From Clostridia bacterium (lineage in GTDB: Bacteria; Bacillota; Clostridia; Oscillospirales; Acutalibacteraceae), in NCBI GenBank assembly GCA_017531385.1, contig JAFXLD010000052.1, positions 1-64,000 on the forward strand: DNA of 64,000 nucleotides, written 5' to 3'. Shown in pieces: positions 1-8,102 of this stretch (the first letter of the stretch is position 1; every line of letters starts with the position of its first letter). Below the pieces are notes generated by a model. It saw only the letters and a list, made by a program, of their open reading frames with translations, was not told the DNA's origin and did no database searches. Both the position numbers and the translations under genes were made by a program.

Positions 1-92
1 AAATGGCAATGTGGAAGTTCAAAAACGAAAAAAAGCCAACAAAAAAGCGTTTTTTAATAAATATTTTAGTGTATTCTTTTATTTATGCTAAA

Positions 93-126
93 AAACCGTG
101 TCTCGCTTGATTGCGAAACACGGTTT
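93..126. terminator. Stem-loop after the left-edge sequence
   Basis: Inverted repeat with outer arms AAACCGTGT and ACACGGTTT and an inner TCGC/GCGA pairing. It follows a short open frame (positions 2-91, ending TAA at 89-91) that could be the tail of a gene entering from the left. The tail peptide is Lys-rich and not recognisable, so I do not list it as a gene. Confidence 0.5.
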
Positions 127-176
127 ATCGACAGTCAGAAACATCCCGAAAAATCGGGATGTTTCTGACTGTCGAT
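127..176. terminator. Perfect 23-bp palindrome, likely bidirectional terminator
   Basis: Two perfectly complementary 23-base arms are separated by an AAAA loop. The stem is unusually long for a simple terminator, there is no long T run, and it directly abuts the previous stem-loop. The inner part (ACATCCCGA/TCGGGATGT) recurs at 421-447. Confidence 0.5.
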
Positions 177-258
177 AAAGTGACAAGACCATACATAAAA
201 CAAAAAAACAATAAAAAAGTATTTTCGAAAAACCTTTAAAAAGTGGTAATAAAAAAAG

Positions 259-299
259 ATAATGGATATATCTGGTGAGATATGTCCATTATTTTTATG
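259..299 (+). terminator. 15-bp stem-loop with T tail
   Basis: Arms 259-273 and 278-292 pair over 15 bp (one G-T pair) around a GGTG tetraloop, followed by ATTTTTAT. It has the form of an intrinsic terminator read left to right. No gene between it and the left edge is evident, so what it ends is unclear. Confidence 0.6.
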
Positions 300-388
300 T
301 ATTTTGCGTGTTTTCGCCCTCTCGGAGTACCTTTGTACGCCTTCGGAGCGAAGAACACACAATCTTGCCTACTTTCTCAACAGTCTCA

Positions 389-447
389 CAGCTTGTCGAA
401 AAGGCTTTTTCGACAAGCTGAAACATCCCGAAAAAATCGGGATGTTT
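389..447. terminator. Double stem-loop downstream of the 464-1567 lipoprotein gene
   Basis: Two adjacent palindromes: CAGCTTGTCGAAAA pairs with TTTTCGACAAGCTG (389-420), and AAACATCCCGA pairs with TCGGGATGTTT (421-447). They lie just past the stop codon of the minus-strand lipoprotein gene and probably end its transcript. The 1-463 stretch holds only these stem-loops; a weaker inverted repeat (GTGTTTTCG...CGAAGAACAC) spans about 308-359. Confidence 0.55.
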
Positions 448-463
448 GCTTTTACATTATGCT

Positions 464-1567
464 TTAAAATTCAGAGAGAATTACAGAACCATCTTCACCG
501 CTGATTGTAACTGTGTAGTTTTTTGTTACACCTTGTGCATCCTTGTATGATATGCCGTATGCAGGTGAATCACCATAAAATGTGAGTGTTACTTCAAGAG
601 GTTTTTCTTCGGTTAATTTATCAAGCTTGTATAAGGATTCTGTATCAAAAGTTGCTTTACCGTTTTCATCAACATCTTTGATTGAAAGAGAAAGAAAACT
701 GAAATCTGTGACCGTACCTTCAGCCATAAACAGAACTTTGGTTGAATATTCGGACTCGTCAACCGTGTATGTGATATATTCTGCATAATCTGAAATTTTT
801 TCGGAATAATCTGCTGTGACCTTTGCTTCTTTTTCAACAACTATTGCAAAAGGTGTAAGTTTTATTGTTGTTTTTTCAGCAATCAGAGCAGACTGCTTGT
901 TGAAAAATTCATCTTCCGTGACATTCAGTTCTTCTGAAACAGCCTTGTCAAATTCACCTGTTGTGTTGTGATAATATCCGATTTCATAAGAAGTTTTATC
1001 TTTTTCATAAGTAAACCAGTAATCATTACAAACAAGCTCTGCTTTTTCAGTAAGAGCATATGAACCGAAAATGCTGTACATTGCACCTGCAGAGCCCTGA
1101 TAAAACAGGTTTCCGTCATTCATAAGAAAATATGCACTTCTTGTCATACTTTCAAAAACAAAAGCAGGTTTTTCATTTTTTACGGTATAAAGGGCAAGAA
1201 TTTCACTGCCTTTGCTATCTTCATCAATAACACCCACAATAAATTCGGGAATATTATCACCGCTGAGGTCTTTTACGGCATAGCCGATCACATCAAGTGA
1301 TTCATTTTTACCACGCTGATTTATTATTTCTGAAACACCGATAGCGCCGTCAAATTCTTTGTCGGTATTGTCAAAAAGTGAAATGAAATCTGCTTTGATA
1401 TCTTTGTAAATGTCATTGTAATCAACATTTGTTCCGATATTGCCATTGTCTGTGGTGCTTTCCTTTTCAGTGTGGTCATCAACAGTCGGCTTTTCTGTAT
1501 TGCAACTGCAGAAAACAGTTGTTACAACTGCAATAATAAGAACTATTGAAAAAAATCTTGCTTTCAT
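464..1567 (-). CDS. Predicted secreted lipoprotein, unknown function
   Basis: 367-aa protein with a hydrophobic signal segment ending in a lipobox-like VFCSC, followed by a Thr/Glu/Asp-rich linker, so it is probably lipid-anchored on the outer membrane face. Around residues 95-110 the DLSGDNIPEF pattern resembles FG-GAP/DUF-type repeats found in other clostridial lipoproteins. The start is set at the ATG at 1567 because AAGGAGAGAG lies just upstream; the longer frame beginning at 1591 adds eight polar residues with no ribosome site. It is transcribed alone and divergently from the kinase operon, with the shared 17-bp box (1630-1646) in its promoter. Its function is not recognised. Confidence 0.8.
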   Translation of the reverse strand: MKARFFSIVLIIAVVTTVFCSCNTEKPTVDDHTEKESTTDNGNIGTNVDYNDIYKDIKADFISLFDNTDKEFDGAIGVSEIINQRGKNESLDVIGYAVKDLSGDNIPEFIVGVIDEDSKGSEILALYTVKNEKPAFVFESMTRSAYFLMNDGNLFYQGSAGAMYSIFGSYALTEKAELVCNDYWFTYEKDKTSYEIGYYHNTTGEFDKAVSEELNVTEDEFFNKQSALIAEKTTIKLTPFAIVVEKEAKVTADYSEKISDYAEYITYTVDESEYSTKVLFMAEGTVTDFSFLSLSIKDVDENGKATFDTESLYKLDKLTEEKPLEVTLTFYGDSPAYGISYKDAQGVTKNYTVTISGEDGSVILSEF

Positions 1568-1603
1568 TCTGACTCTCTCCTTATTATACAAATATTCAAT
1601 TAT

Positions 1604-1646
1604 AGTATATCAGTAAATGAAAAAAATTTCATTGTACAAAAGTGCA
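1604..1646 (-). promoter_or_regulatory. Shared 17-bp box plus -10 element, site 1
   Basis: On the minus strand the box is TGCACTTTTGTACAATG (1646-1630), and a TATACT hexamer starts at 1609, 29 bases from the box centre. A TATAAT lies five bases further on. No -35 hexamer is evident. It is one of four matching sites (5311, 6862, 8003) and points to the lipoprotein gene starting at 1567. Confidence 0.55.
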
Positions 1647-1705
1647 GTTTTTTGTTGTAGATTTTTGTAACATTTTATGTTATATTAAAAACAGGGGGTG
1701 ACTGA

Positions 1706-3364
1706 ATGAGAAAAAATGAGAACAAGACAGTTATAATAACATCTGTTATACTGCTTCTTTTGCTTGCATTGTTTTATGAAAGACTGTATGAACAGTTTAC
1801 TAATGCATTCTTAAGGTCTGCATTCAGCATCGTTACAAATATTTTTGAAATTGTTTCCGTTATGCTGTGGTGTGTTTCGGTAAAAAACAGAATAATAAAC
1901 AAGCAGATCTGTCGTTATCTTATTTATGTTGGCGGACTTATGTGCTTCTGGCTGTTTATCCGTACAATAAAATGGTATTTTGTAAGCAATTTTGATGTTG
2001 TTACACGATACCTGTGGTATATGTTCTATATCCCGATGATACTGATACCGCTTTTCGGTGTTTTTATTGCTTTTTCTATCGGCAAGCCTGAAAATTACCG
2101 TCTGCCGGGTAAATGGAAGCTGTTGTTTGTGCCGGCTTTGGTGCTGATTGTTCTTATACTTACAAATGATTTCCACAGACTGACATTTGATTTTCCTGAC
2201 GGAATTTATTATTTCGACGACAATTATACATATAATATCGTTTTCTATCTTAACTTTGCCTGGTTTACCGTTCTCGGCGCAATTTTTATTATCACAATGC
2301 TTGTGAAATGCCGTGTGCCGGGCAGTCGGGCTTTTCAAAAAATGCCTGCTGTTGTTTTTATCTGTGCAACGGTTTTCTGGATTGTGTATTATCTCGGATT
2401 CAGAGGCTGTGACCTTGTTGCAATGGACTGTCTGATGATTCTGTTACTTCTTGAAAGTTCTATTCAGAGCGGTCTTATACGCTCTAACCAGGGGTATAAT
2501 GAACTGTTTAAAAAAACATCAATTGCCGTTCAGATTGCAGACAATGACTATAATCAGTGCTATATGTCTGAAAATGCGAAAAACTTCTCAAAGAGTGTAA
2601 TGATAAAGGCTGCCCGTAATCCTGTTGATATCGGTAATGTAAGACTTTGCTGCAAAACAATTTCGGGCGGATATGTTCTCTGGCAGGAGGATATCGGTAA
2701 GATTAAAAAACTGATGTCTGAACTGCGTGAAACTCAGGAACAGCTCAATGAAAATAATGAACTGCTTCGTGCTGAGAATGAACTGAAAGAAAAGAAAGCC
2801 CGTATTGATGAAAAAAACAGACTTTATGACAGAATAACTCACGATGTTTCAGTACAGTTGGAAAAAGCAGAAAATCTTCTTGCCGAAGCCGGGGAAAATC
2901 CTGAAAAGTCAAAAGAAATACTCTCCGAACTCTGTGTTCTGAGTGCTTATATCAAACGAAGAGGCAATCTTCTGCTTCTGAGTGAAGACTATTATTTTGT
3001 AAGCTCGAAGGAGCTTGAATATTGTCTTCGTGAATCCCTTGATAATATCAGTCTTAACAATGTTTATGTTGCACTGGCAGGTAATTGTGACTGTAAAATG
3101 TCTATTGAAAACGCAGTTCTTTTGTATGACCTTTTTGAAAAGACAACAGAGCTTCTTCTGCATGAAATGACGGCATATTTTGTATATCTTAACTGTGACG
3201 AAAAGCAAATTGTTCTTCGCCTGCAGATTGGTTGCAAAACAGAAATCAATATGAATACACTTGCTGAAATTTCTGCATTTCAATTTGTACGCAATATTTC
3301 GATTGATGAAGAAGATGTCACGGTTGATATTGAAGTGGACAGGAAGGTGATGACGGATGCTTGA
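1706..3364 (+). CDS. Membrane sensor protein with degenerate histidine-kinase C-terminus
   Basis: 552 aa. About seven hydrophobic segments fill residues 1-250, like the 7TM sensor region of clostridial kinases. A PAS-like stretch and a coiled coil (about 335-375) follow, then a kinase-like helix with RITHDVSVQ, His near residue 379. The C-terminus occupies the place of an ATPase domain, but I see no clear N-box Asn or glycine-rich G-boxes, so it is probably a pseudokinase or dimer partner. It overlaps the next gene by 8 bases, so the two are likely translationally coupled. It is the first gene of the sensor-kinase-regulator operon. Confidence 0.75.
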   Translation: MRKNENKTVIITSVILLLLLALFYERLYEQFTNAFLRSAFSIVTNIFEIVSVMLWCVSVKNRIINKQICRYLIYVGGLMCFWLFIRTIKWYFVSNFDVVTRYLWYMFYIPMILIPLFGVFIAFSIGKPENYRLPGKWKLLFVPALVLIVLILTNDFHRLTFDFPDGIYYFDDNYTYNIVFYLNFAWFTVLGAIFIITMLVKCRVPGSRAFQKMPAVVFICATVFWIVYYLGFRGCDLVAMDCLMILLLLESSIQSGLIRSNQGYNELFKKTSIAVQIADNDYNQCYMSENAKNFSKSVMIKAARNPVDIGNVRLCCKTISGGYVLWQEDIGKIKKLMSELRETQEQLNENNELLRAENELKEKKARIDEKNRLYDRITHDVSVQLEKAENLLAEAGENPEKSKEILSELCVLSAYIKRRGNLLLLSEDYYFVSSKELEYCLRESLDNISLNNVYVALAGNCDCKMSIENAVLLYDLFEKTTELLLHEMTAYFVYLNCDEKQIVLRLQIGCKTEINMNTLAEISAFQFVRNISIDEEDVTVDIEVDRKVMTDA

Positions 3365-4649
3365 CTTTTTTGAGATTTCATCGGGATTCCGTGTTGCTTT
3401 TCTTGCTGTGATTTTTGCAGGTGTTTTTGTTGCCGTATTTTTTCTGATATATTTATCAAGGATGGAAAAACAAACTTTTGCAAAAATATCCGTTGCTTTT
3501 TTCAGTATTCTTGACACTGTTATTCTCATAATTTATTCATCAGGTATGGAGTATTTCTTTTATTCAAAACCATTGAACGAAAAAACAAGAGAATTTATGA
3601 ATATTCCGATTGTTTTTATCAGCATACCCGTTATCCTGCTTTTTGCTGAAATTGTTTATCTGGGAATCAGAGAACTTCATAACAGAAAACAGTCAATTAC
3701 AAGCAATTCAATCAAAGAAAGCTTTGACAATCTTCCTACAGGGCTTTGTTTTTCACTTCCTGACGGAAGAATTCAGCTTTTTAATCACACAATGAGTGAA
3801 TTGTGTTATACAATTACGGACGCTGAACTTCAGAATGCAGATTTATTCTGGAAAACACTCGCCAACGGATATGTCAGCAGAAATGTGAAAAGACTCTCAT
3901 CGGGCGATAACCCTGAATTCAGACTGCCTGACGGAAGTATATGGTTATTCAGAAAGAATAAGCTTGACGATGAAAAAATTCAGATTACAGCCACCGATAT
4001 TACACAGTTTCATAATCTTACCCAAAGGCTCAGGGAAAAGAATATCGTTCTGGCAGATATGAACGAACGACTTCGTAAATACGGCGAAAATGCAGATGAA
4101 CTGACCCGTTCAAGAGAACGTCTTGAAACAAAAGAGAGAATTCATAACAGTCTGGGACAGGCATTACTTGCGACAAGACACAGTCTTAAAAATGAGAACG
4201 GTGATCTGTCTTCTGCTATGGAGCTGTGGAAAAGAAATATTTCCGTTCTTAAAACGGGTGCAACAAATAATGATGAGGAATATACGCTCAATACTTTGTT
4301 TGATGCAGCCTTTTCGGCAGGAATAACCATTGACCTGAGCGGAGAATTGCCCGATAACAGTGAAATAAGAAAGCTGTTTGTTATTGCCGCTACAGAAGCA
4401 CTTACAAATGCAGTCCGTCATGCAAAAGCAAAAACTCTTTATATCGGTTTCAGCCATTGTGCAGATTATTATTCAGTAAGGTTTACCAATGACGGCACAC
4501 CTCCTGCGAAAGAAATATCAGAAGGCGGCGGAATGGGAAATCTCCGTAAACGTGTTGAAAGAATGAACGGACAAATGCGAGTCATATCAAAACCGAGGTA
4601 TGCACTCGAAATTACTATTGATGCAAAGGCAGATGATTCAGGATGTTGA
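3357..4649 (+). CDS. Sensor histidine kinase (NarL-system type)
   Basis: 430 aa. Two or three membrane helices occupy roughly residues 1-110, followed by a PAS-like domain (120-225), a coiled coil and the phosphoacceptor segment RIHNSLGQ with His263. The ATPase domain is recognisable by EALTNAVRHAKA (N-box) and the glycine-rich GGGMGNLRKRVERMNG. This layout matches kinases that pair with LuxR/NarL-type regulators, and such a regulator is encoded immediately downstream with a 7-base overlap. The signal is unknown. The neighbouring pseudokinase-like protein probably works with it at the membrane. Confidence 0.88.
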   Translation: MLDFFEISSGFRVAFLAVIFAGVFVAVFFLIYLSRMEKQTFAKISVAFFSILDTVILIIYSSGMEYFFYSKPLNEKTREFMNIPIVFISIPVILLFAEIVYLGIRELHNRKQSITSNSIKESFDNLPTGLCFSLPDGRIQLFNHTMSELCYTITDAELQNADLFWKTLANGYVSRNVKRLSSGDNPEFRLPDGSIWLFRKNKLDDEKIQITATDITQFHNLTQRLREKNIVLADMNERLRKYGENADELTRSRERLETKERIHNSLGQALLATRHSLKNENGDLSSAMELWKRNISVLKTGATNNDEEYTLNTLFDAAFSAGITIDLSGELPDNSEIRKLFVIAATEALTNAVRHAKAKTLYIGFSHCADYYSVRFTNDGTPPAKEISEGGGMGNLRKRVERMNGQMRVISKPRYALEITIDAKADDSGC

Positions 4650-5275
4650 ATGTACTTATAGTTGAAGACGATTCAATGGCTCGCAAATTGCTTGAAATTT
4701 ATATAAACGAAAGTGCAGACTATGAAATGGTTCATTCCATAGAAAGTGCGGCAATGGCTGAGTTTTATTGCCTTACAAACAAAATTGATATCATTCTTAT
4801 GGATGTCTGCACGGCAATGGATGCAAACGGTCTTGAAGCTGCAGAAAAAATCAAGAAGAGCTTCCCCGATATTAAAATAATCATTATTACAAGTCAACCC
4901 GAATGCAGTTTTATTGACAGGGCAAGAGCGATAGGCGTTGACAGCTTCTGGTACAAAAATGCAAATGCCGAGGAAATTATTTCCGTGCTTGACAGAACGG
5001 TTGCAGGGGAAAATATTTATCCCGACACTACACCTGATTTAAAATTCGGTGATGCAAAAAGCAGTGAACTGACTGACAGGGAGCTTGAAGTTCTGCGTGA
5101 GCTTACGGGCGGTGAGCCTGATGCCGTCATTGCCGAAAAGCTTCATATGTCGCTGAGAACGGTAAAAGCGCATATTCAGAATATGCGTGAAAAAACAGGC
5201 TTCCGAAACAGAACGGAGCTTGCCGTAAGAGCCCGTGAAATCGGACTTGTCATAAAAGATAAAAAATCAGAATAA
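4643..5275 (+). CDS. LuxR/NarL-family response regulator
   Basis: 210 aa. The receiver domain has the acidic pair in VEDD (residues 8-10) and the phosphorylation site Asp54 in ILMDVCTAMD. The C-terminal helix-turn-helix starts at LTDRELEVLRELTGG (about 143) and contains SLRTVKAHIQNM. It is the third gene of the operon, overlaps the kinase gene, and is followed by a clear terminator. Regulators of this class often bind short palindromes such as ACT-N2-AGT. The box found upstream of four local genes contains this pattern in two copies and near matches in the others, so this protein is the leading candidate for its binder (inference). Confidence 0.9.
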   Translation: MLNVLIVEDDSMARKLLEIYINESADYEMVHSIESAAMAEFYCLTNKIDIILMDVCTAMDANGLEAAEKIKKSFPDIKIIIITSQPECSFIDRARAIGVDSFWYKNANAEEIISVLDRTVAGENIYPDTTPDLKFGDAKSSELTDRELEVLRELTGGEPDAVIAEKLHMSLRTVKAHIQNMREKTGFRNRTELAVRAREIGLVIKDKKSE

Positions 5276-5285
5276 GTTTTATCTG

Positions 5286-5311
5286 AAGTGCCTTTCGGGG
5301 CACTTTTTTTT
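5286..5311 (+). terminator. Terminator of the kinase/regulator operon
   Basis: Stem AAGTGCC/GGCACTT with a six-base loop, followed by a run of T, eleven bases past the response-regulator stop codon. Confidence 0.85.
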
Positions 5312-5353
5312 GCACTTAAGTACGATGAAGAATTATCTGATTTAATGTATTAT
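5311..5353 (+). promoter_or_regulatory. Shared 17-bp box plus -10 element, site 2
   Basis: TGCACTTAAGTACGATG at 5311-5327, with TATTAT at 5348, 29 bases from the box centre. A TATAAT also occurs at 5359. The core ACTTAAGT is a perfect ACT-N2-AGT palindrome. It precedes the 5'-nucleotidase gene. Confidence 0.6.
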
Positions 5354-5389
5354 TAAAATATAATATGTTGAATCAGGGGAGAATGCATT

Positions 5390-6853
5390 ATGAAAAACAT
5401 TAAAAAACTTACAATTCTTCACTCAAATGACCTTCACGGTGATTTCCTTGCAGAAGAAATTGACAATAATCTTGTAGGCGGAGTCTCAATGCTGTCGGGA
5501 TATGTCAACAAGGTACGCAATGAAGAAGCAAATTCAATTTACTGTATCGCAGGCGATATGTTCAGAGGCTCCGTTATTGATTCTGAGTTTCAGGGCATTT
5601 CCACAATTGAAATTATGAATATGCTTTCTCCTGATGTTGTGACAATCGGCAATCATGAAACGGATTACGGTGTTGCCCATCTTCTGTTTATTGAGAAATG
5701 TGCAAAATTTCCCATTATAAATGCCAATATGCATATAAGGACAAACGGAGCAAGACTTTTTAAACCCCATTGTATTATTGAACGTGACGGAATGAAAATT
5801 CTGTTTATCGGTGTTCTGACTGAGGATGTTCTTTCACAGACAAAAAATGACGGAATTATCGGAACATTTGTTGATGTGAACGAAGCTGCAGAAGAAGTCG
5901 GAAAAATATGCAATGCCTATAACGCAATTGACATTGACCTTACCGTGCTTCTTACGCATATAGGTTTTGAAGAAGATAAAAAACTTGCTTCAAGGCTCGA
6001 CCCTGCATGGGGTGTTGATATCATCGTCGGCGGTCATTCTCATACTCAGATTGAAAAACCCGAAGAAGTCAATGATATCCTTATTGTTCAGGCAGGTACG
6101 GGTACAGATTATATCGGAAGATTTGATATCACTATTGATACCGATAAAAACTGTGTTGCCGGCTATGAATAGCAGAATATAAGTATTAATGAAAAAACCT
6201 GCCCCCGTGATACAGCACTTGAAACAATAATTAATCGTTATAAAGTCCAGACCGACAAAAAATACAACCGTCTTGTCACCCGTTTTCAGAAGCAGCTTAC
6301 ACATCCTTCAAGATACCGTGAAACAGAGCTCGGAGGTCTTCTTTCGGATATTATGAAAGAGAGCCTCGGTCTTGATGTTATGCTTTTAGGTTCGGGAAGT
6401 GTAAGAAATACTGAAATGGGACCGATAGTTCTTTATTCTGACCTTACGGAATGTTTTCCGTATGATGACCCGGCATATATGCTCAGAGTTACGGGAATGC
6501 AGTTTAAACAGATGATTATGTTTATGCTCCGTGATGAAGTATGGCAGGGGTCTCATTGTGAATTCTATCAGCTCAGCTCCGGCATGAGAGTTGTGTATGA
6601 CAGAAATGCTCATAAATTCCTTGATTTCTCATTGAACGGAAATCCCGTTGACGATGAAAAAGTGTATAAAATCGGGCTTCAGCATTTTCATTTTATGAAT
6701 GTAGAGAATTTCTTTTCTGTTCCTCTTGAAGAGATAAAAAAGAACGGAAAACCTCGTATGGTTGCAACATCCTGCCGTGAAATCCTTGATGAATACCTCT
6801 CTTCTCATCAGAATCTTACAAGGGAAATCAGCGGCAGACTTGTTGTGCTTTAA
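5390..6853 (+). pseudogene. 5'-nucleotidase/metallophosphatase gene with in-frame amber codon
   Basis: The frame encodes a 487-residue metallophosphoesterase of the UshA/YfkN 5'-nucleotidase family. The N-terminal half has ILHSNDLHGD (7-16), GNHETDYG and GGHSHT metal-binding motifs. The C-terminal half (about 285-487) is the substrate-recognition domain. A single TAG at 6170-6172 separates them. Reading continues in the same frame without another stop, and the residues after it still fit the family. The expected residue there is probably Trp or Gln, so one base change would explain it. No signal peptide is seen, so the enzyme would act in the cytoplasm. TAG serves as an ordinary stop elsewhere (42556, 51117), so reassignment is unlikely. 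Confidence 0.8.
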
Positions 6854-6861
6854 TAAAAATA

Positions 6862-6904
6862 TGCACGAAAGTACAATGTAATTGTTGATGAAAATTTCTA
6901 TAAT
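6862..6904 (+). promoter_or_regulatory. Shared 17-bp box plus -10 element, site 3
   Basis: TGCACGAAAGTACAATG at 6862-6878, and TATAAT at 6899-6904, 29 bases from the box centre. There is no -35 hexamer. It precedes the DUF5067 lipoprotein gene. Confidence 0.65.
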
Positions 6905-6957
6905 AGAATTGATGTATTGGATAAATACAGAATAATCTTTTAAAGGAGATTTTTAAA

Positions 6958-7947
6958 ATGAAGAAAATTACAGCATTACTTATGGCTCTTGTTATGTTAT
7001 TGAGTTTTGCTGCTTGCGGTGAGAAAGAACCTGCAAACAATCCTGCAGGTGAAAATCAGTCAGCAGGCAACGAAGAAGCTCAGCAGACAACGGAAACACC
7101 CAAGCCCGCAGGACTTGCAACAGGCGAATGGGAAAACAATCTCGGCAAATTTGCAGTAGCTCTTACAGGTGCTGAGCTTTTTGACGACGAAGACGGCGCA
7201 AAGGCTATCCGTGTTTACCTTGATTTCACAAACAAAGCAGACAGCCACACAACAAGCTTTACAGATGAAAAGAATGATGTTATTCTCATGCAGGGCGAAG
7301 AAGAACTTGATGAAACAGATGCACCCTACGGTGAAGATGTTGCAGAATACGGTAACCACAAGAGAAATGTCCGTCCCGGTGTAACAATCCGTTGCATTTA
7401 TCAGTTTGCTCTCAAAGAAGAAACAGGAACAGTCAATTTCTCTCTTACAGCAAAAAAACAGGAAAATGCAGTAATTACATATGATTTTGACCTTGCAGCT
7501 CTTCCCGGTGCTCCCGCAGAAGCTTTTGTTGCAAAAGAAATTGCAGCCCCTGATTTCAATAACGGATGGCCCGAAAGCGGCGAAATCAAAGATTATTATT
7601 CAGGTCAGGCACAGCATAATCTTGTAATTAAGAATGCTGAATTTGTTGACGGTGTGAATGATACAAAGCTTATCAGAGTATATTTTGATTTCACAAATAA
7701 CAAAGATGAAGCGACAGACCTTTTTGATGCTGTTGACCTGAGAATTTTCCAGGACGGTATACAGCTTGAAGAAGGTCAGGCAAATGAACTCTGTGAATCA
7801 GACTTTGCATTCTCAAGGGATGTTGAAGCAGGTCAGACAGTCAGTGTTTCAAACGTATATGTTCTTATCTCCGATTCTCCCGTAGAAGTTGAAGCAAATG
7901 ATATATGGGATGATATGGGACTTGCAAAGGTATTCACAGTGGGATAA
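6958..7947 (+). CDS. DUF5067-family lipoprotein, two repeats
   Basis: 329 aa. The signal peptide ends in the lipobox SFAAC (Cys19), followed by an Asn/Glu/Gln-rich linker. Two related beta-rich domains follow, about residues 55-165 and 205-329. Each contains a version of IRVYFDFTN, the typical DUF5067 core, which in known structures is an immunoglobulin-like extracellular fold of unknown role. AAGGAG precedes the start. It is a single-gene unit between the box promoter (6862) and a strong terminator (7967). Its signal peptide is very similar to that of the lipoprotein at 28545, suggesting shared ancestry of at least that segment. Confidence 0.85.
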   Translation: MKKITALLMALVMLLSFAACGEKEPANNPAGENQSAGNEEAQQTTETPKPAGLATGEWENNLGKFAVALTGAELFDDEDGAKAIRVYLDFTNKADSHTTSFTDEKNDVILMQGEEELDETDAPYGEDVAEYGNHKRNVRPGVTIRCIYQFALKEETGTVNFSLTAKKQENAVITYDFDLAALPGAPAEAFVAKEIAAPDFNNGWPESGEIKDYYSGQAQHNLVIKNAEFVDGVNDTKLIRVYFDFTNNKDEATDLFDAVDLRIFQDGIQLEEGQANELCESDFAFSRDVEAGQTVSVSNVYVLISDSPVEVEANDIWDDMGLAKVFTVG

Positions 7948-7966
7948 TTCTTGCATAAAGAATTTC

Positions 7967-7999
7967 AAGACGGCAGTTTTTCTGCCGTCTTATCTTATT
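7967..7999 (+). terminator. Terminator after the DUF5067 gene
   Basis: Perfect 10-bp stem AAGACGGCAG/CTGCCGTCTT with a TTTTT loop and a T-rich tail. Confidence 0.85.
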
Positions 8000-8002
8000 T
8001 TC

Positions 8003-8045
8003 TGCACTAAAGTACAATGTGCAATCTGTATAATTATTATATAAT
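8003..8045 (+). promoter_or_regulatory. Shared 17-bp box plus -10 element, site 4
   Basis: TGCACTAAAGTACAATG at 8003-8019, with a TATAAT at 8040-8045, 29 bases from the box centre. The stretch is AT-rich and has other possible -10 elements (8029, 8035). The core ACTAAAGT is a perfect ACT-N2-AGT palindrome. It precedes the long operon beginning at 8103. Confidence 0.6.
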
Positions 8046-8102
8046 ATAATCAGCAAATGCTATACAGTATTTCTATATATTTCTACAAAGGAGATAAAAA
8101 TC

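Noticed and set aside
2..91. C-terminus of a gene entering from the left
   Set aside because: Open to the edge and followed by a stem-loop, but the 29 residues are Lys-rich and not recognisable.
6170..6172. Amber codon reassignment in this organism
   Set aside because: TAG ends other genes normally (42556, 51117), and no other gene has an internal TAG.
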